This document shows positions 26,967 to 36,395 of a DNA stretch of 64,000 nt, in pieces. Position numbers and translations under genes: made by a program. The notes under the pieces were generated by a model, which was given only the letters and a program-made list of their open reading frames with translations, was not told the DNA's origin and ran no database searches. The stretch spans positions 558,001 to 622,000 of the forward strand of contig JANQAC010000001.1 of NCBI GenBank assembly GCA_024707255.1. Direction: 5' to 3'. Positions within the stretch are counted from its first letter, which is position 1, and each line of letters opens with the position of its first letter. The stretch comes from Asticcacaulis sp. GTDB lineage: Bacteria; Pseudomonadota; Alphaproteobacteria; Caulobacterales; Caulobacteraceae.

Positions 26967-27761
26967 ATGCCCCAGGACGAACGGTCTACAGGCAACCGGT
27001 TGAAGATCAGCAACCCCCGCCCCCTTCGCGGCGAAGCCCATAACGCCGCCACTCATGGCCATACCATGTATCAGGGCCGTCTGCACGGCGCCCTGGCGCA
27101 TCGGCTGGGCGTCGATATCCTGCGCGGCACCTTCAAGTCCGGCGAGATCCTGCCCAATGAAATCGAATCGAGTTCCAAGCTCGATATCTCGCGTTCAGCC
27201 TACCGCGAGGCGATTCGCATCCTGGCCGCCAAGGGCATGGTGGAAAGCCGTCCCAAGACCGGCACCCGCGTCACCGAACGCGAGCGCTGGAACCTGCTCG
27301 ACCCTGAAGTCCTCGGCTGGATGTTCGAGACCGAACCCAGCCAGGACTTTATCAAGGCCCTGTTCGAGTTACGCCTGATCACCGAGCCGGCCGCCGCGGA
27401 ACTGGCCGCTATCCGCCGCACCGACGAACAGGTCGAGACCATGCGCTCGGCGCTGGAAATCATGAAGCGCGATACCCTGCAAACCGAAACCGGCCGCCGG
27501 GCCGATCTCGAATTCCACCATGCCCTTATCCAGGCCACCGGCAATGAGGCGCTGGCTTCGCTCTCAAGCTCGATAGAAGCCGCCGTTTCCTGGACCACAC
27601 GCTACAAGGCCCGTCGTAACGCCCTGACCCGCGACCCTGTGCCCGATCATGAGCGCGTTTTCGAGGCGATCGAACGCCGTGATGCCGGCGGGGCGCGCTG
27701 GTGCATGGAATCACTGATCCGGATGGCGCACGAAGATACGCAAAAAACGTTTCACCCTTAA
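26967..27761 (+). CDS. GntR-family transcriptional regulator, FadR/FCD subfamily
   Basis: DNA-binding regulator that likely senses a sugar acid. The winged helix covers GALAHRLGVDILRGTFKSGEILPNE to ISRSAYREAIRILAAKGMVESRPKTGTRV, of which only fragments are conserved; an all-helical FCD domain follows, with the metal-site residues in DLEFHHALIQATGNEAL and a later His in VPDHERVF. Length is about 264 aa from ATG 26967. The start is uncertain: GTG 26937, ATG 26946 and ATG 27066 are in the same frame, and the clearest ribosome site (GAGGAAA) fits 26967. It is divergent from the AraD1-type gene and upstream of the epimerase and dehydratase genes, so it is the natural regulator of this block. Confidence 0.85.
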   Translation: MPQDERSTGNRLKISNPRPLRGEAHNAATHGHTMYQGRLHGALAHRLGVDILRGTFKSGEILPNEIESSSKLDISRSAYREAIRILAAKGMVESRPKTGTRVTERERWNLLDPEVLGWMFETEPSQDFIKALFELRLITEPAAAELAAIRRTDEQVETMRSALEIMKRDTLQTETGRRADLEFHHALIQATGNEALASLSSSIEAAVSWTTRYKARRNALTRDPVPDHERVFEAIERRDAGGARWCMESLIRMAHEDTQKTFHP

Positions 27762-27850
27762 GAAGAGGGTGGCGACGCGCGCAATCCCTCTGTCCGCGCG
27801 GCGGCTTTGATTGTTTTTGCGCTTAATTTTGTACGATATATGCTTTTTTT

Positions 27851-27863
27851 ATTGTCCGACTAA
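27851..27863 (+). promoter_or_regulatory. Candidate FadR-type operator upstream of the epimerase-dehydratase genes
   Basis: ATTGTCCGACTAA, a near-palindrome of the form ATTGTC-N-GACwAAT. The same 13-mer with one change (T for C in the centre) occurs at 50494-50506 upstream of the GH43 gene, in the same orientation relative to its gene. Regulation by the adjacent GntR-family protein is inferred. Confidence 0.5.
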
Positions 27864-27985
27864 TGTCCAGGCAGTATGACAGGGCACGATAATCATAAGC
27901 GCTCGTCCCAAAGGACGCTCGCCCTGCAGGAATGAACAACCGGCGCCCCAAGGCGTCACAAACGGTTTCAGAGAGGATGTCCCGA

Positions 27986-29185
27986 ATGTCAGTTACGAAA
28001 AAGATGGTGCTGGTCGCCAGCCTGAGCGCCCTGAGCCTGGGCGCGATGCTCAGCCTGAACGCGTGCAGCAAGCCTGCCGCTACGGACAGCGCCGCCACGG
28101 CCACGGCCGGCGTCACCGCGGTCCGCGGCGATTTTGGCAAGCTGTCTGACGGCACGGCCATCGAAAGCGTCACCCTGAAGAACACCAAGGGCATCACCCT
28201 CAAGCTGATCACCTACGGCGCCGCCATGCAAAGCCTGATGGTGCCTGACAAGACCGGCACTCCCGCAGATATCATCATCGGCTATGATTCGATCGAGGGC
28301 TACGAAAAGACCCCGAACTACACCAATGTCACGGTCGGCCGTTACGCCAACCGCATCGCCGGCGGCAAGTTCACCCTCGACGGCAAGACCTACACCCTGC
28401 CGCTCAACGACAAGACCAACACCCTGCACGGCGGCCCCAAGGGCTGGGACAAGCACGTCTGGACCATCAAAGACGTGACGCAAGGGGCCGGTTCCGCCTC
28501 AGTCACCTTTACCCTGACCTCGCCGGACGGCGATGAAGGCTTCCCCGGCACCGTGGTCGCCGAAGTCACCTATACGCTGAACGAAAACAATGACGTCGCC
28601 ATCTCCTACAAGGCGACGACCGACAAGCCGACCGTCATCAACCTGACCAACCACGGCCTGTATAATCTGGGCGGCATCCCGGCCACCCGCCCGGCAACTG
28701 ATGCCGAACTGAAGATCGAATCCGACGCCATCCTGCCGGTTGACAAGGCGCTGATCCCGACGGGCAAGGAACTGCCGGTCAAGGGTACGCCGTTCGACTT
28801 CACCGCGCCGGCTCTGATCACCGACCGCGTCAAGATGTCCGATCCGCAGATCACCCTGGCCAATGGCGGCATCGACCACAATTACATCATCCGTGGCGGC
28901 GTGACGACGACACCGAAGCTGGCCGTCACCCTGGAAGACAAGATCTCCGGCCGCGGCATGACCATCTCGACCACCGAGCCGGGCATCCAGATGTATACGG
29001 GCAACTTCCTTGACGGCAAGATCGTTGGCAAGGGCGGTCAGTCGCTGGTGAAATATCAGGCCATCGCCTTCGAAGCCCAGCGCTACCCGGACAGCCCCAA
29101 TCATCCGGCCTTCCCGACCACGCGTCTCGATCCGGGCCAGACCTATACCCAGACTACCGTTCAACACTTCTACACCCTGAAATAA
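27986..29185 (+). CDS. Aldose 1-epimerase, lipoprotein form
   Basis: Mutarotase interconverting the alpha and beta anomers of aldoses. From ATG 27986 the 399-aa protein begins with a lipoprotein signal (KKMVLVASLSAL, lipobox LNAC), so it is probably membrane-anchored in the periplasm. The GalM fold follows: ITYGAAMQSLMVPDKTG, VGRYANRIAGGKF, NTLHGGPKGWDKHVW, INLTNHGLYNLGG (His), GIDHNYII and FEAQRYPDSPNHPAFP. GAGAGG about 9 bases upstream supports this start; ATG codons at 27932 and 27977 are less well placed. It precedes the dehydratase gene by 18 bases, so the two are probably one operon. Confidence 0.88.
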   Translation: MSVTKKMVLVASLSALSLGAMLSLNACSKPAATDSAATATAGVTAVRGDFGKLSDGTAIESVTLKNTKGITLKLITYGAAMQSLMVPDKTGTPADIIIGYDSIEGYEKTPNYTNVTVGRYANRIAGGKFTLDGKTYTLPLNDKTNTLHGGPKGWDKHVWTIKDVTQGAGSASVTFTLTSPDGDEGFPGTVVAEVTYTLNENNDVAISYKATTDKPTVINLTNHGLYNLGGIPATRPATDAELKIESDAILPVDKALIPTGKELPVKGTPFDFTAPALITDRVKMSDPQITLANGGIDHNYIIRGGVTTTPKLAVTLEDKISGRGMTISTTEPGIQMYTGNFLDGKIVGKGGQSLVKYQAIAFEAQRYPDSPNHPAFPTTRLDPGQTYTQTTVQHFYTLK

Positions 29186-29203
29186 CCACAAAGTAAAATC
29201 CTG

Positions 29204-31000
29204 ATGTCCGACTCCTCAAAACCCAAACTGCGTTCCCGTGCCTGGTTCGATAATCCGGAAAAGCCCGACATGACGGCGCTTTATGCCAGCTGGTATATGA
29301 ATTACGGGCTGTCGCTCGATGAACTGCAGTCCGGCAAGCCGATCATCGGCATTGCCCAGACGGGGTCGGACCTCAGCCCCTGTAATCGCCAGCATATCCA
29401 GTTGGCCCAGCGCATCCGTGAAGGTATCCGGGAAGCCGGCGGTATCGCCATCGAGTTCCCGGTCCACCCGATCCAGGAAACCGGCAAGCGCCCGACAGCG
29501 GGCCTTGACCGCAACCTGGCCTATCTCAGCCTGGTCGAAACGCTGTACGGCTATCCGCTTGACGGCGTCGTGCTCACCATCGGCTGCGACAAGACCACCC
29601 CGGCCTGCCTGATGGCCGCCGCCACGGTCAACATTCCGGCCATCGCCCTCTCGGTCGGCCCCATGCTCAATGGCTGGTATAAGGGCGAGCGTACCGGTTC
29701 GGGCACCATCGTCTGGAAGGCCCGCGAAATGATGGCGGCCGGCGAGATCGACTACCAGGGCTTCATCAAGATGGTGGCCTCCTCGACCCCCTCGCCCGGC
29801 TTCTGCAACACCATGGGTACGGCCACGACCATGAACTCCCTGGCCGAAGCTCTTGGTATGCAACTACCCTACGCCGCTGCCATTCCCGCGCCGCACCGCG
29901 ACCGTTCGGAATGTGCCCGGCGCACCGGCCTGCGCATCGTCGACATGGTCAAGGAGGACCTGAAGCCTTCGGACATCCTGACCAAGGAAGCCTTCATCAA
30001 CGCCATCCGCGTCAACTCGGCCATCGGCGGCTCCACCAATGCGCCGATCCACCTCAATGCCCTGGCGCGCCATATCGGCGTCGATCTCAAGGTCGAGGAA
30101 TGGCAGACCTATGGTGAAGAAGTGCCGCTGCTGGTCAATCTCCAGCCCGCCGGCGAGTATCTCGGCGAGGACTACCACCATGCCGGCGGCGTGCCGGCGG
30201 TCGTCAACCAGTTGATGAAGCACGGCCTCATCCATGAAAACGCCATGACCGCTAATGGCAAGACGATGGGCGAAAACTGCCGAAACGCGGTAATCGAAGA
30301 TCCGAATGTCATCAAGACCTTCGAGCAGCCGCTGAAGGAACGCGCCGGCTTCCGCGTGCTGTCCGGTAACCTGTTCGATTCCGCCGTGATGAAGGTATCG
30401 GTCGTCAGCCAGGAATTCCGCGAGCGTTATCTGTCGAACCCCGCCGATCCGGAAGCCTTTGTCGGCCGAGCCGTCGTCTTTGACGGTCCGGAAGACTATC
30501 ACCACCGCATCGACGACGAATCGGAAAACATCGACGAACACTGCATCCTGTTCATGCGTGGCGCCGGCCCGATCGGTTTTCCGGGCGCGGCCGAGGTCGT
30601 CAATATGCGGGCGCCGGATTACCTGATCAAAAAGGGCGTCCATAGCCTGGCCTGTATCGGCGACGGCCGCCAGTCGGGCACATCCGGTTCGCCTTCGATC
30701 CTAAACGCCTCTCCGGAAGCGGCGGCGGGCGGCAATCTCGCCCTGCTGCGCAACGGCGACATGGTCCGTGTCGACCTGCTGAAAGGCACTGTCAACGTCC
30801 AGATCAGCGACGAGGAACTGGCCGAGCGCCGCTCCGCCCTCGAAGCTGCGGGCGGTTACAAATACCCCGCCAGCCAGACCCCGTGGCAGGCCATCCAGCG
30901 CTCGATCGTCGGCCAGATGGGCACCGGCGCCTGCCTGGAAGACGCCGTCCCCTTCCAGCGCATTGCCCAGACCAAAGGCTTGCCGCGCGACAACCACTAG
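29204..31000 (+). CDS. IlvD/Edd family sugar-acid dehydratase (XylD-like)
   Basis: Fe-S dehydratase that turns a pentonate (D-xylonate or L-arabinonate) into the 2-keto-3-deoxy acid. The 598-aa sequence resembles Caulobacter Xyl[98 protein letters not shown] and [21 protein letters not shown]. The three cluster Cys (SPCN, CDKTTPA, FCNTMGT) are present. Separating xylonate from arabinonate needs an assay. With the AraD1-type enzyme it would form the Weimberg-type route to 2-oxoglutarate semialdehyde; the sugar dehydrogenase, lactonase and semialdehyde dehydrogenase are not in this block. Confidence 0.9.
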   Translation: MSDSSKPKLRSRAWFDNPEKPDMTALYASWYMNYGLSLDELQSGKPIIGIAQTGSDLSPCNRQHIQLAQRIREGIREAGGIAIEFPVHPIQETGKRPTAGLDRNLAYLSLVETLYGYPLDGVVLTIGCDKTTPACLMAAATVNIPAIALSVGPMLNGWYKGERTGSGTIVWKAREMMAAGEIDYQGFIKMVASSTPSPGFCNTMGTATTMNSLAEALGMQLPYAAAIPAPHRDRSECARRTGLRIVDMVKEDLKPSDILTKEAFINAIRVNSAIGGSTNAPIHLNALARHIGVDLKVEEWQTYGEEVPLLVNLQPAGEYLGEDYHHAGGVPAVVNQLMKHGLIHENAMTANGKTMGENCRNAVIEDPNVIKTFEQPLKERAGFRVLSGNLFDSAVMKVSVVSQEFRERYLSNPADPEAFVGRAVVFDGPEDYHHRIDDESENIDEHCILFMRGAGPIGFPGAAEVVNMRAPDYLIKKGVHSLACIGDGRQSGTSGSPSILNASPEAAAGGNLALLRNGDMVRVDLLKGTVNVQISDEELAERRSALEAAGGYKYPASQTPWQAIQRSIVGQMGTGACLEDAVPFQRIAQTKGLPRDNH

Positions 31001-31152
31001 CCTAACGCGCCCCGCTGGTCTGCAAAGTCTCATCCGGCTGCGATACGTTCCTCACGTACAAGAGTACGCTGCGGTACGTTTCTCGCCGGCTAACACTTTT
31101 CGCCACAGCGGAACGCGTTATGCGCTGCGGCGCCCTATAAGGAGAAACGCCG

Positions 31153-32807
31153 ATGTCGCTTTTCAAAACCGCCTTGCTGACGGTCGCGCTTTTCATGAGC
31201 GCGGCCGTTTCCGCATCCGCCGGCAGTTTTCCGGTAAAGATCGAGGTGGATGCCGCGAAGAGCGAAGGCCCGGTCGAGCCGATCTGGCGCTTTTTCGGCG
31301 CCGACGAGCCCAACTATGCCACCATGAAAGATGGCCGTTCGCTGCTGACATCACTCGGCGCGCTGGCTCCTGGCCATGTCTATTTCCGCGCTCATAATCT
31401 GCTGACCTCCGGCGATGGCACGCCGGCCCTGAAATGGGGCAGCACCAATGCCTATACCGAGGATGCAAAGGGCAATACGGTTTATGACTGGCATATCATC
31501 GATCATATTTTCGACACCTATCTGGCGCGCGGCGTCAAACCCTATGTCGAGATCGGCTTTATGCCCGAAGCCCTGTCCACAAATCCTGAACCCTACCAGC
31601 ACAACTGGCGGCCAGGCAGCGGCGACCTGCGCACCGGCTGGGCGTATCCGCCGAAGGATTACGGCAAGTGGGAGGAACTGGTCTATCAGTGGGTGAAACA
31701 CTGCGTCGAGCGCTATGGCCATGACGAGGTCGCGAGTTGGTACTGGGAAACCTGGAACGAGGCCAACCTGCCGCAATATTACTGGGGCGGCACCCGCGAG
31801 GAATTCTTCAAACTGCATGAGGTCAGCATAAAGGCGGTCCGCCGCGCCCTGCCTGAGGCCCGCGTCGGGGGGCCGGACATGGCCGGGGCCGACAAGAATT
31901 TCCTCACCGGCTTCATGGACCATATGGAGCAGACACAGACGCCCACCGACTTCCTGTCTTTCCATGCCAAGGGCGCGCCGGAGTTTGTGGATGGTCCAAA
32001 TGGCGGTCATGTCCGCATGGGCATCGCCCAACAGCTAAAAGGGGCCGACGACGCCTTCGCCACTATCGCCGACCGGCCGGGTTTCAGGGACAAGCCTATC
32101 ATCATCGGCGAATTCGATCCGGAAGGCTGTGCCGCCTGCCAGGGCCCGGCCAATGCCTACCGCAACGGCACCATGTATTCGAGCTATACCGCCGCCAGTT
32201 TCCCGCGCGTCGCCGAACTGGCACAAAGGCGCGGCGTGAAGCTGGAAGGCGCGCTCAGTTGGGCGTTTGAATTCGAGGACCAGCGCTATTTCGCCGGTTT
32301 CCGCCAACTGGCCAGCAATGGCATCGACATGCCGGTGCTCAATGTTTTTCGCCTGTTTGCCCAGATGAAGGGCCAGCATCTGGCGGCCACATCAGATCAC
32401 GAAACCCCGCTCGACGCCGTTCTCTCCGGCGGTGTGCGCGGGGATGCTGATGTGGGCGTCACGGCAGCGCGTGATGGCGACACTATAACCGTGCTTGTCT
32501 GGCATTATCATGATGACGACGTCGCCGGCCCTGACGCGGCGGTCTCACTGGCGCTCGATCATCTGCCGGCGGCGTTCAAAAAGGGCGTCGTGACGACGCG
32601 CTACCGTGTCGATGCCGTCCACGCCAACAGCTTCGCCGCCTACCAGGCCATGGGCTCGCCGCTGGCGCCGGATAACGCGCAATATGCTGCTCTGAAAAGC
32701 GCCGCCGAACTCAAGCCAGACGCGCCTGTGGTCGTAAAGGACGGCCACCTGACCTTTGACCTGCCGCGCCAGGGGTCACCTTGCTGGTCCTGACGCCAGC
32801 GCCATAA
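31153..32807 (+). CDS. GH39 family glycoside hydrolase (beta-xylosidase-like), 3' frameshift
   Basis: Secreted glycosidase, probably cutting xylo- or arabino-oligosaccharides. It has a signal peptide (MSLFKTALLTVALFMSAA, cut after ASA), a TIM barrel with the acid/base Glu in WYWETWNEANLPQYYW (about residue 200), the nucleophile Glu in IIIGEFDPEGC (about 320), then a beta domain. The written frame stops at 32793 with RQGSPCWS. Adding one G to the run at 32772-32775 gives RQGVTLLVLTPAP and a stop at 32807, the usual hydrophobic GH39 end; I give that extent (551 aa). AAGGAG lies 8 bases upstream of the ATG. It follows the dehydratase gene by about 150 bases. Confidence 0.84.
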
Positions 32808-32815
32808 AACATAAG

Positions 32816-32886
32816 CACCTCCCCTCCTGGAGGGGAGGTGGCGAGCAAGCGAGGCCGTCAGGCGAAGCACGTCGAGACGGAGGGGT
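32816..32886. repeat. GC-rich palindromic element between GH39 and map
   Basis: CACCTCCCCT, a five-base loop, then AGGGGAGGTG gives a perfect 10-base hairpin, followed by GCGAGCAAGCGAGG and GACGGAGGGG. It lies between convergent genes and could also terminate transcription. It is a variant of the repeat family seen near 15.0 kb. Confidence 0.7.
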
Positions 32887-32916
32887 AAGATCACCGCCGC
32901 CGGAAGCAATGGCGTC

Positions 32917-33678
32917 TTAAGCCGTCTCATCCTGCCGCAGGGTCAGCACCTGCACACCCGTGGCGGTCACGGCCACCGTATGCTCCCACTGCGCCGACAG
33001 CTTGCCATCGCGCGTCACCACCGTCCATTCGTCGTCCAGCGTCATCGTTTTGGCGGTGCCCTGGTTGAGCATGGGTTCGATCGTGAAGGTCATCCCCTCT
33101 TTCAGGGTCTGACCGGTGCCGGCGCGGCCAAAATGCAGGATGCTCGGTTCCTCGTGCATGTCCCGGCCGATGCCATGACCGCAAAAATCGCGCACCACGC
33201 TGTAGCCGTGCGCCTTGGCGTGTTTCTCGATGGCATGGCCGATATCGCCAAGCGTCGCGCCCGGACGCACGGCGCGGATGCCTTTCCACATGGCCTCCTG
33301 CGTCACGCGCACCAGCCGCTTCGCCGCCACAGACACATTGCCGATCAGGTAGGTCTTGCTGGAGTCAGCGATAAACCCGTCCTTTTCTAAGGTGATGTCG
33401 AGATTGACGATGTCGCCATCCTTCAGCACGTCCCTGGCCGACGGCACGCCATGGCAGATCACCTGGTTGATCGAGCTGTTGAGCACATAGGCAAAACCAT
33501 ACTGCCCCTTGCTGGCCGGCCGCGCCTTCAACTCATCAACAATGAAACGCTCAACCTGGTCATTGATATCGAGCGTCGACCGCCCGATCAGCACCTGCCG
33601 GTCGAGCATATGGAACACCTCGGCCAGCAGCTTCCCGCTTTGCGCCATCAGGCGCAGGTCATCAGGCGTCTTGATCAT
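32917..33678 (-). CDS. map: Methionine aminopeptidase, type I
   Basis: Removes the initiator Met. The 253-aa protein contains the pita-bread metal ligands: DGDIVNLDITLEKDGFIADSSKTY (two Asp), GHGIGRDMHEEPSILHFG (His), the Glu in MTFTIEPM, and the final Glu in SAQWEHTVAVT. I chose ATG 33678 (MIKTPDDLRLM), which has AGGA about 8 bases upstream and the usual family start; the open frame to 33705 has no ribosome site. It overlaps the ParD-like gene by 17 bases. Genomes often carry more than one map, so this may be an accessory copy. Confidence 0.93.
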   Translation of the reverse strand: MIKTPDDLRLMAQSGKLLAEVFHMLDRQVLIGRSTLDINDQVERFIVDELKARPASKGQYGFAYVLNSSINQVICHGVPSARDVLKDGDIVNLDITLEKDGFIADSSKTYLIGNVSVAAKRLVRVTQEAMWKGIRAVRPGATLGDIGHAIEKHAKAHGYSVVRDFCGHGIGRDMHEEPSILHFGRAGTGQTLKEGMTFTIEPMLNQGTAKTMTLDDEWTVVTRDGKLSAQWEHTVAVTATGVQVLTLRQDETA

Positions 33679-33892
33679 GCGCCAATCCTGCGACGTGAAG
33701 CCCATCTATGCGGACACCCGCGCTGCGAAACTGCTGGCGGACAATCTCATTGAAGGTCAGGCCGGGATTGGCCTCGGCGATCATGCCGATGCGCATCCAG
33801 AATTCCGCCTGCGCATTGATCGACCGGCACATGACGCTGCCAGCCTTGCGCACCTCCTCATGTAGGTCGTCATCGATCTTCAGAATGCCCAT
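33662..33892 (-). CDS. ParD-like family protein
   Basis: 76-aa protein whose first 50 residues match the ParD_like family (MGILKIDDDLHEEVRKAGSV, SINAQAEFWMRIGMIAEANPGL, FNEIVRQQ), a ribbon-helix-helix-like fold. In other genomes such genes also sit before map (from memory). The partner here is an aminopeptidase, not a ParE toxin, so it is better seen as a DNA-binding or regulatory partner than as a proven antitoxin. The last 20 residues overlap the start of map. Confidence 0.75.
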   Translation of the reverse strand: MGILKIDDDLHEEVRKAGSVMCRSINAQAEFWMRIGMIAEANPGLTFNEIVRQQFRSAGVRIDGLHVAGLAHDQDA

Positions 33893-34015
33893 TACACGAT
33901 CCGTATATGATTTATATATACATCATATAAATTTTTCCGCCTTTTCCGCAAGTCTGAGCCAACGAAGAAAAAGTCTTGAGCAACGGTTGCAACCTATTTT
34001 ATTCGGCGCACATAT

Positions 34016-34029
34016 TGACACCGGTGTCA
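34016..34029. promoter_or_regulatory. Operator-like perfect palindrome upstream of the MFS transporter
   Basis: TGACACCGGTGTCA, a 14-base perfect palindrome with a central CG, 44 bases before the transporter ATG. The layout suits a LacI-family repressor. It differs from the FadR-type sites of the neighbouring genes, so the transporter may answer to a second regulator. Confidence 0.5.
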
Positions 34030-34073
34030 CATTCAAGCCTATTGGCGGGATAGATAGAATACAGGGATATGCC

Positions 34074-35414
34074 ATGACGCCTGCCAGCGCTCCGCCATCA
34101 TCCGGCGCTCAGAAACCCAGCCATTACCGCTGGACCATATGCGGCCTGCTGCTGGCAGCCATCGCCATCAACTATGTCCACCGCCAGATGATCGGCGTCC
34201 TGAAAGGACCGCTGTCCGCCGAAATGGGCTGGACCGAAGAAGGTTATGCCGACGTCGTTTTCTGGTTCCAGGCCGCCTATGCCCTGGGCTTCCTGGCCTG
34301 GGGACGCATTCTCGATAAAATTGGGGCGCGCATCGGCTATACCCTCGCCTTCTCGGTCTGGACCCTGGCCCATATGTTCACCGGCGCGGTGACCTCCGGC
34401 CTGCAATTCACCCTGGCGCGCGTCGCGCTTGGCATCGGGGAATCAGGCAGTTTCCCGTCCAGCCTCAAGGCGGTGACCGAATGGTTCCCGCAGCGTGAAC
34501 GGGCCCTGGCCACCGGCATCTTCAATGCCGGCTCCAATATCGGCGCTATTATCGCGCCGCTGATCGTGCCGATGATTGCGCTCGGCGCCGTGAGCCTCAA
34601 TTTCGGTTTCGGTCCCATCAATCTGCCGGGCCTCGACTGGGGCTGGCGCGGCGCCTTCTATGTCACCGGCGCCCTCAGCCTGATCTGGGCCGTGGTCTGG
34701 TGGATGATGTACCGCCGCCCGACCGAACATGCCCGTGTCAATGCCGCCGAGCTGGCCCTGATCCAGAGCGATCCCGCCGATCATGTCGATAAGGTGCCGT
34801 GGTTCAAACTGCTGTTCGTCAAGGAAACCTGGGTCTTTGCGCTCGGCAAGTTCTTCATCGATCCGATCTGGTGGTTGTGGCTGTTCTGGCTGCCCGATTT
34901 CTTCCAGAAAAACTACGGCCTCGACCTGAAATCCTTCGGCCCGCCGGTCATTGCCGTTTACCTGCTGTCCGATGTCGGCTCAGTGGCCGGCGGCTGGCTG
35001 TCCTCGACCCTGATCAAGCGCGGCATATCGGTCAATATGGCGCGCAAGGTAACGCTTCTGATCTGCGCCCTGTGCGTCCTCCCGGTCCTGCTGGCCCAGG
35101 GCACCAGCAATCTGTGGCTCGCGGTGCTGATCATCGGTGTGGCGGCGGCCGCCCACCAGGCCTTTTCAGCCAATCTCTATACCCTGCCGTCAGACCTGCT
35201 GCCGCGCTCCGCCGTTGCCTCCGTCATCGGCATCGGCGGAATGGCCGGCGCCGTGGGCGGCATGTTCATGTCGAAGTTCGTCGGCTACATCCTCGACAAG
35301 ACGCACAACTATTCCATCATCTTCATGATTGCCGCCTTCACCTATCTGGTGGCTTTTGGCGTCATTCATCTGCTGAGCCCCAAGCTAAAGCGCAACCAAA
35401 CAATTGGCCAATAG
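34074..35414 (+). CDS. MFS transporter, ExuT-like (anion:cation symporter family)
   Basis: Probable uptake of a hexuronate or related sugar acid. The 446-aa protein has about 12 helices. Family signs are WTICGLLLAAIAINYVHRQMIG near the N-terminus, the loop motif WGRILDKIGARIGYTLAF, LGIGESGSFPSSLKAVTEWFPQRERALATGIFNAGSNIG, and DFFQKNYGLDLKSFG, of which only fragments are diagnostic. ATG 34074 is chosen over the long upstream open frame, which crosses the operator and the divergent ParD-like gene. Substrate is inferred from the family and from the neighbouring pentose genes. Confidence 0.86.
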   Translation: MTPASAPPSSGAQKPSHYRWTICGLLLAAIAINYVHRQMIGVLKGPLSAEMGWTEEGYADVVFWFQAAYALGFLAWGRILDKIGARIGYTLAFSVWTLAHMFTGAVTSGLQFTLARVALGIGESGSFPSSLKAVTEWFPQRERALATGIFNAGSNIGAIIAPLIVPMIALGAVSLNFGFGPINLPGLDWGWRGAFYVTGALSLIWAVVWWMMYRRPTEHARVNAAELALIQSDPADHVDKVPWFKLLFVKETWVFALGKFFIDPIWWLWLFWLPDFFQKNYGLDLKSFGPPVIAVYLLSDVGSVAGGWLSSTLIKRGISVNMARKVTLLICALCVLPVLLAQGTSNLWLAVLIIGVAAAAHQAFSANLYTLPSDLLPRSAVASVIGIGGMAGAVGGMFMSKFVGYILDKTHNYSIIFMIAAFTYLVAFGVIHLLSPKLKRNQTIGQ

Positions 35415-35546
35415 CACTTCTATAATAAGTAGCGCTTCTTTAAAATCTGTGTATTCCTTTAGGTTCAGGGGAGAGTCTCAGGCCGGCGGCGCCTGCGGCA
35501 TCCCTGACAAGGCCGCGAAAAGCGGCAGATTACGGAGGGGTATGTC

Positions 35547-36389
35547 GTGTCTATTCGCGCGCGGATTCTGATCCTGGTCGGCTGTTTCGCCCTGATGGCG
35601 TTTACCGTTACCGGCCTTGGCCTCCTGACCATCAGCGATTACAATCGCATGATGAAGGACTACGACCACGCCTATGACAGCACCTGGCGCGGCGAACGCT
35701 TCAACCACCTGATCAGCAATGTCGTCATGGAAACGCGCGGCATATATATAGCGGTCGATGACAAGCAGCGCGACGGCTTCCTCGGCAATATGGCCGCCGA
35801 TCTCAACGAGATGGAAAGCTTCATCCACCAATGGCAGATCGAAGCCACGCCGGCCGAAAAGCCACAGATTGATTCCCTGGCCGCCCAGGCCACGCGCTTT
35901 ATCAGCCTGCGCCGCCACGTCATCGAACTGGCCAGGAGCGGCGATATCGCCGGCGCCGAAACCCTGAGCACCAGCAATCGGGATGACCGCATCGGCTTCC
36001 AGGTCCAGGTCGAGAACCTGGTGCAGAAGACCCGCAAGGATCTGGCCGCCGCAAAGGCCGAAGCCGACCATTTCAACAAGCGCCGCGCCAGCGATTTCCT
36101 GCTCACCGCCTTAATCGGCATTGCCATCATCATGGCGCTGTCTTTGTGGATCGTGTCGCATTTCATCACCGATCCGCTGCGCAACCTGGCTTCGGCCATC
36201 ATCCGGACCTCCAAGGGCGAATACGATCAGGTCATAGAGGAAACGGACGGCCAGGACGAGGTCTCATCCGTCTGGCGCGCCCTGGCCGTGCTCAAGGAAC
36301 GCGCCCAGGAGGCTGAGCGGTTGGCCGCTGCCAAGGCCGCCGAGGAACACGAGAAAGAACTCAAGCTTAGAGAAATCCTTCTCGACTAA
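35547..36389 (+). CDS. Membrane sensor protein with HAMP domain and no output domain
   Basis: 280-aa protein shaped like the front half of a chemoreceptor or histidine kinase. It has an N-terminal helix (ARILILVGCFALMAFTVTGLGL), a four-helix-bundle periplasmic region of about 150 residues, a second helix (FLLTALIGIAIIMALSLWIV), a HAMP domain (SHFITDPLRNLASAIIRTSKGEYDQV) and a short charged coiled coil ending in KLREILLD. No kinase, cyclase or methyl-accepting domain follows, and the convergent yccF gene lies seven bases beyond the stop. GTG 35547 has GGAGGGG upstream. It may work as a partner in mixed receptor arrays or be a remnant. Confidence 0.75.
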   Translation: MSIRARILILVGCFALMAFTVTGLGLLTISDYNRMMKDYDHAYDSTWRGERFNHLISNVVMETRGIYIAVDDKQRDGFLGNMAADLNEMESFIHQWQIEATPAEKPQIDSLAAQATRFISLRRHVIELARSGDIAGAETLSTSNRDDRIGFQVQVENLVQKTRKDLAAAKAEADHFNKRRASDFLLTALIGIAIIMALSLWIVSHFITDPLRNLASAIIRTSKGEYDQVIEETDGQDEVSSVWRALAVLKERAQEAERLAAAKAAEEHEKELKLREILLD

Positions 36390-36395
36390 CGCAGA

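Noticed and set aside
32917..33892. Classical ParDE toxin-antitoxin pair
   Set aside because: The partner gene is a complete methionine aminopeptidase with all metal ligands, not a ParE-like toxin.
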